Shown here one piece after another: positions 6,514 to 10,305 of a stretch of 10,305 nucleotides of DNA. Under the pieces are notes generated by a model, which saw only the letters and a program-made list of their open reading frames with translations, was not told where the DNA came from and did not search any database. The translations under genes were made by a program, and so were the position numbers. The stretch is from an uncultured Eubacteriales bacterium (GTDB taxonomy: Bacteria; Bacillota; Clostridia; Peptostreptococcales; Anaerovoracaceae): NCBI GenBank assembly GCA_902797195.1, contig CADBRY010000128.1, forward strand, positions 1 to 10,305. Reading direction: 5' to 3'. Numbering within the stretch: the stretch's first letter is position 1; each line of letters starts with the position of its first letter.

Positions 6514-8235
6514 ATGACCGGGAACAAAAATACACAAAAAATCGTGATCGTAGGCGGAGTTGCAGGGGGAGCCACCGCTGCGGCAAGGATAAGGAGACTG
6601 GATGAACATGCGGATATCGTTGTCTTTGAAAGATCCGGGTTCATATCCTATGCCAACTGCGGACTGCCTTATTACATAGGTGGAGTGATAAAGAACAAAG
6701 AAGAGTTGACTTTGCAGACTCCAAAGAGTTTTTACGAGAGATTCAGGATCAAAATGAATGTTCTTCATGAAGTAAAGGCAATAGATCCTTCGTCAAAAAC
6801 CGTGACGGTCTGCGATCTTACCACGGGGAAGCAATGGGAAGAACCCTATGACAAACTCCTTCTCTCTCCGGGTGCAAGACCTGTTGTTCCTCAGATCCCC
6901 GGCAGTGATCTTGGACAAGTATACTCCCTCAGGACCGTGGAGGATACATACAGGATCAGGCAGGCCGTGACCGACGAAAAACCGGCTTCTGCTCTGATCT
7001 CAGGAGGAGGCTTCATTGGCCTTGAACTTGCTGAGAATCTTTTGGAAGCGGGCATTAAAGTCACCCTCATCCAAAGACCTGATCAGGTCATGAAGCCCCT
7101 TGACAGGGAAATGGCATCTTTTATCCATAACAGGATACGTGAGGCGGGGATAGATCTTATCCTTGGCGACTCTGTAGTCTCTCTTGCTGAAAACAAAGAA
7201 GGCATTGGAAAGCTTAGAGCAGAGCTTAACAGCGGAAGAAGCATAGACACTGACATGGCCATAATGGCTATCGGAGTTGCTCCCGAAACGACTTTAGCCA
7301 AAGAGGCTGGTCTTGAGACGGGTATAAAGGGAAGCATACTGGTGGATGATCATATGAGAACATCCAACGAGGATATCTATGCCGTTGGAGACGCTGTTCA
7401 GGTAAAACAGTTCACCACAGGTTCGGATGCACTCATATCCCTTGCGGGTCCCGCAAACAGGCAGGGAAGGATAGCGGCTGACAACATATGCGGCCTTGAC
7501 AGTTCATATCCCGGATCTCAAGGATCCTCGGTGATCAAACTGTTTGATATGACTATAGCAAGTACGGGAATAAACGAAAAAACTGCTGTCGCCGAAGGAC
7601 TTGAATACGAAAAAATATATCTTTCTCCATTGAGTCACGCGGGATATTACCCGGGAGGCAAGGTCATGACTGTGAAACTCATATTCGACCCTGTATCGGA
7701 TAAGATCCTCGGAGCTCAGATCGTCGGTCACGAAGGAGTTGACAAGAGGATAGATGTTATCGCAACTGCCATGTACGCCGGTATTCCCGCTTCAAAACTC
7801 AAGGAGCTTGATCTGGCATACGCTCCTCCTTATTCTTCGGCCAAGGATCCTGTAAACATGGCAGGGTTCATGGTTGAAAACATCGAAAAAGGCCTTATGA
7901 AACAGTTCTTTTATGAGGATCTTGAGTCTCTTAGTAAGGACGAAGGAGTGACCCTGCTTGATACACGTACGCCTGAGGAATATAAAAAAGGCCATGTGGA
8001 CGGCTTTATAAACATACAGGTCGACGAACTCAGAGAAAGTATAGGTGAACTTGATCCATCCAAACCCGTCTACGTCATGTGTCAGAGCGGGCTGAGAAGC
8101 TATATTGCCTGTAGGATACTTGCCCAAAATGGCTTCGACTGCAGCAATTTCTCCGGAGGATACAGGCTTTACGCCTCCGTTGCCTTTGATCGATCGGCCT
8201 CGGAGGAAGCCTTTCCCTGCGGTATGGAAAAATAA
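6514..8235 (+). CDS. cdr: Coenzyme A-disulfide reductase with C-terminal rhodanese domain
   Basis: A 573-residue cytosolic flavoprotein of the single-cysteine pyridine nucleotide-disulfide reductase family. FAD-binding IVIVGGVAGGATAAA spans residues 10-24. The active cysteine C49 is in SYANCGLPYYIGG, typical of CoA-disulfide reductases. The NAD(P)-binding motif ISGGGFIGLELAENL lies at 162-176. SHAGYYPGG and AYAPPYSSAKDPVNMAGFM are signatures of this family's dimerisation domain. From about residue 470 a rhodanese domain follows: LLDTRTPEEYKKGHVDGFINI and the active loop C523-QSGLR. Known fused enzymes of similar length (such as Bacillus CoADR-RHD) reduce CoA disulfide or CoA persulfides with NAD(P)H. 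The fusion suggests persulfide or polysulfide handling as well as CoA redox balance, but the true substrate cannot be read from sequence. It is set off from the gcv operon by a terminator and probably has its own promoter. alaS begins 51 bases downstream with no terminator between. Confidence 0.93.
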   Translation: MTGNKNTQKIVIVGGVAGGATAAARIRRLDEHADIVVFERSGFISYANCGLPYYIGGVIKNKEELTLQTPKSFYERFRIKMNVLHEVKAIDPSSKTVTVCDLTTGKQWEEPYDKLLLSPGARPVVPQIPGSDLGQVYSLRTVEDTYRIRQAVTDEKPASALISGGGFIGLELAENLLEAGIKVTLIQRPDQVMKPLDREMASFIHNRIREAGIDLILGDSVVSLAENKEGIGKLRAELNSGRSIDTDMAIMAIGVAPETTLAKEAGLETGIKGSILVDDHMRTSNEDIYAVGDAVQVKQFTTGSDALISLAGPANRQGRIAADNICGLDSSYPGSQGSSVIKLFDMTIASTGINEKTAVAEGLEYEKIYLSPLSHAGYYPGGKVMTVKLIFDPVSDKILGAQIVGHEGVDKRIDVIATAMYAGIPASKLKELDLAYAPPYSSAKDPVNMAGFMVENIEKGLMKQFFYEDLESLSKDEGVTLLDTRTPEEYKKGHVDGFINIQVDELRESIGELDPSKPVYVMCQSGLRSYIACRILAQNGFDCSNFSGGYRLYASVAFDRSASEEAFPCGMEK

Positions 8236-8253
8236 GAGAAAAGATGATATACT
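8225..8253 (+). promoter_or_regulatory. Candidate extended -10 promoter for alaS
   Basis: TGGAAA at 8225-8230 (four of six matches to TTGACA) lies 17 bases before TATACT at 8248-8253 (five of six matches to TATAAT). TGA directly precedes the hexamer, making an extended -10, TGATATACT. Transcription would start near 8260, giving a leader of about 27 bases. The -35 falls inside the last codons of the upstream gene. Confidence 0.45.
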
Positions 8254-8280
8254 TCTTCTATATGTTTACAGGAGGAAGTA
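8250..8280 (+). promoter_or_regulatory. Hairpin that would cover the alaS Shine-Dalgarno sequence
   Basis: TACTTCTTC at 8250-8258 pairs with GAGGAAGTA at 8272-8280, nine base pairs with one G-U wobble. A tenth wobble pair (8259 with 8271) would enclose GGAGG completely. The Shine-Dalgarno AGGAGG is at 8270-8275, eleven bases before the alaS ATG, a somewhat long spacing. There is no T run after the stem, so it is not a terminator. Pyrimidine stretches pair with any Shine-Dalgarno sequence, so chance is a real alternative. Confidence 0.35.
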
Positions 8281-8286
8281 CATCAG

Positions 8287-10305
8287 ATGGAAAAACTGGG
8301 TCTTAACACCATTCGCGAGAAATTTTTAAGTTATTTTGAAGAACAAGGACATTTTAGAAGAGAAAGCTTTTCTCTCATCCCTGAAAACGACAAAAGTCTG
8401 CTCCTTATAAATGCCGGAATGGCACCTCTCAAGCCGTATTTTGCAGGGCTTGAGACTCCTCCCTCAAAGAGGATGACCACCTGCCAGAAGTGCATAAGGA
8501 CCGGGGACATAGAAAACGTTGGATATACGGACAGACACGGTACCTTCTTTGAGATGCTCGGAAACTTCTCCTTCGGTGATTATTTCAAGAAAGAAGCGAT
8601 CACCTGGGCCTGGGATTTTTCCACCAATGTTCTTAAAATGCCCGTTGATAAACTGTGGGTCACCATATATGAAGAAGACGAGGAAGCTCACGATCTGTGG
8701 CACGATATGATAGGAGTTCCCGAAGAGAGGATCGTTCGTCTTGGAAAGGACGACAACTTCTGGGAAATTGGAACAGGCGGTCCCTGCGGTCCATGTTCAG
8801 AGCTGTATTTTGACAGAGGGGAAGAACACGGATGCGGAAAAGAAGACTGCAAACCCGGCTGCGAATGCGACAGATATGTTGAATTCTGGAATCTGGTATT
8901 CACCCAGTTCAACAAAGAAGAGGACGGGACTTATACAGACCTTCCTCATCCCAACATCGATACGGGCCTTGGCCTTGAAAGACTCGCCTGCATCATGCAG
9001 GACACAAATTCAATATTCGAAGTGGACACCATCCAGTACATCCTTAAGGAGATCGTAAGGATCAGCGGCATCAAATACAACAGCGGCAATGATTCAGCCG
9101 ATGTGTCCTCAAGGATCATCTGCGACCACTTAAGATCCATGGTCTTCATGATAAGCGACGGTATACTTCCCGGTAACGAAGGCAGAGAGTATGTGCTTCG
9201 CAGACTTATCCGCCGGGCGGCACGCCACGGAAGGCTTCTTGGCATAGAAGGGCCTTTCCTTGCCAAGCTCAGTGAGAAAGTCATCGACGTTTCCGGAAAT
9301 GCCTATCCTCAGCTTGAGAAGATGAGGGTGTTCATCCATAAGGTAATCAGTGCGGAAGAGGATAAATTCGCCGATACCATCGATCAGGGCACCCAGATAC
9401 TTGAGGAGTACATGGAGGAGCTGAAATCCTCACAGAAGTCCATTCTGGACGGAGAAAAGGCATTCAAACTCCACGATACCTACGGTTTTCCCATCGACCT
9501 TACCAAGGAGATTCTCTCAGAAGCGGGATTTGAAGTGGACGAAGAGGGTTTTGCAAAGGCAATGGACGAGCAGAAAGCCCGTTCACAGCAGCAGCAGGAA
9601 ATGGAAGGCGCAGGATGGGACGAGGCCGCCGCGGACTTTATCTTCGAGGGCGATACCGAATTTCTGGGATACGATAAGGTTGCATGTAAATCAAATATAA
9701 AAGCCATAATGGCGGACAACGAACCTGTTGAGACGGTCAAAGAAGGGGAGAGCGCCCTTATAGTCATGGATAGAACGCCATTTTACGCGGAAGGTGGCGG
9801 ACAGGCCAGCGACACGGGAATGGTATATAACGACAACGGAAGCGCCACCGTGGATCGTGTAGAAAAATTCCAGAATGTCTTCGCTCATCACATCACCATG
9901 AAGACAGGAACATTCAGGACAGGGGAAGAACTTCTCTGCGGATACGATGAGATCAGAAGAAACAGAACGGCTGCAAACCACACGGCAACCCATCTGCTTC
10001 ACAAGGCACTTCAGGAGACTCTTGGTGAGCATGTAAAACAGTCCGGTTCCTCCGTGACCTTTGAGTCACTTCGCTTCGACTTCAGTCATTTCCAGGCTAT
10101 GACGGAGGAAGAGATCAAAAAGGTTGAGGATATAGTAAACGACAAGATCGGACACTTCATCGATGTTCAAACAGAGGTAATGAGCGCAAAAGACGCCTTT
10201 AAATCAGGCGCTACCGCACTCTTCGGCGAAAAGTACGGGGACACTGTACGCGTGGTAAGCATAGGGGACTACAGCAGAGAGCTCTGTGGAGGTACCCATG
10301 TCAAA
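8287..10305 (+). CDS. alaS: Alanyl-tRNA synthetase (3' end beyond window)
   Basis: The first 673 codons of alanyl-tRNA synthetase, open to the window end; bacterial enzymes are about 870-880 residues, so roughly 200 C-terminal residues (rest of the linker and C-Ala domain) are missing only because of the window edge. It charges tRNA-Ala and clears mischarged serine and glycine. The class II core is clear: INAGMAPLKPYF, TCQKCIRTGDIENVGYTDRH leading into motif 2 with GTFFEMLGNFSFGDYF ending near residue 100, and motif 3 GLGLERL at 227-233. The tRNA-binding middle contains REYVLRRLIRRAARHGRLLG. The editing domain has the zinc ligands H565 and H569 in NHTATHLLHKAL and C667 and H671 in LCGGTH. An insert at 183-194 carries four cysteines (GCGKEDCKPGCECDRY). 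The start is ATG 8287 after AGGAGG at 8270-8275. Confidence 0.97.
   Translation, partial: MEKLGLNTIREKFLSYFEEQGHFRRESFSLIPENDKSLLLINAGMAPLKPYFAGLETPPSKRMTTCQKCIRTGDIENVGYTDRHGTFFEMLGNFSFGDYFKKEAITWAWDFSTNVLKMPVDKLWVTIYEEDEEAHDLWHDMIGVPEERIVRLGKDDNFWEIGTGGPCGPCSELYFDRGEEHGCGKEDCKPGCECDRYVEFWNLVFTQFNKEEDGTYTDLPHPNIDTGLGLERLACIMQDTNSIFEVDTIQYILKEIVRISGIKYNSGNDSADVSSRIICDHLRSMVFMISDGILPGNEGREYVLRRLIRRAARHGRLLGIEGPFLAKLSEKVIDVSGNAYPQLEKMRVFIHKVISAEEDKFADTIDQGTQILEEYMEELKSSQKSILDGEKAFKLHDTYGFPIDLTKEILSEAGFEVDEEGFAKAMDEQKARSQQQQEMEGAGWDEAAADFIFEGDTEFLGYDKVACKSNIKAIMADNEPVETVKEGESALIVMDRTPFYAEGGGQASDTGMVYNDNGSATVDRVEKFQNVFAHHITMKTGTFRTGEELLCGYDEIRRNRTAANHTATHLLHKALQETLGEHVKQSGSSVTFESLRFDFSHFQAMTEEEIKKVEDIVNDKIGHFIDVQTEVMSAKDAFKSGATALFGEKYGDTVRVVSIGDYSRELCGGTHVK

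Noticed and set aside
8105..8329. 74-codon + strand frame across the end of the CoA-disulfide reductase gene and start of alaS
   Set aside because: It overlaps the conserved rhodanese C-terminus and the alaS start in another frame, with no sensible protein features.

Overview
The window looks like chromosomal DNA from an anaerobic or facultative Firmicute, most likely class Clostridia and possibly Lachnospiraceae-like. The evidence is strong AGGAGG-type ribosome binding sites, a glycine decarboxylase P-protein split into two genes (gcvPA/gcvPB), a rhodanese-fused CoA-disulfide reductase, a Clostridia-style alanyl-tRNA synthetase, and frequent AGA/AGG and ATA codons at moderate GC. The taxonomic placement is inference from protein resemblance and gene style. 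Every gene lies on the + strand and coding density is very high. No mobile element, CRISPR array, tRNA or rRNA is visible.

Layout: (1) bases 1-575, the 3' end of a DUF1015-family gene that begins upstream of the window; (2) bases 611-6386, a complete glycine cleavage operon gcvT-gcvH-gcvPA-gcvPB-lpdA, closed by a strong intrinsic terminator at 6407-6450; (3) bases 6514-8235, a monocistronic-looking gene for a coenzyme A-disulfide reductase with a C-terminal rhodanese domain, preceded by a possible extended -10 promoter; (4) bases 8287-10305, the first 673 codons of alaS, which runs off the window end. No gap between genes exceeds about 130 bases.

How the genes work together: GcvPA/GcvPB (PLP-dependent decarboxylase), GcvH (lipoyl carrier), GcvT (aminomethyl transfer to tetrahydrofolate) and LpdA (dihydrolipoyl dehydrogenase) form the full four-protein glycine cleavage system. 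It interconverts glycine with CO2, NH3, methylene-THF and NADH. All catalytic or cofactor-bearing residues I looked for are present. The upstream DUF1015 gene sits only 35 bases before gcvT with no convincing promoter or glycine riboswitch between them, so it is probably cotranscribed with the gcv genes.

Novelty: I see no undescribed multi-gene system here. This is mostly ordinary housekeeping DNA. The most interesting small-scale signals are the alaS leader, where a hairpin could hide the Shine-Dalgarno sequence in read-through transcripts while a proximal extended -10 promoter would give transcripts without that hairpin, and a tetra-cysteine cluster in the DUF1015 protein.
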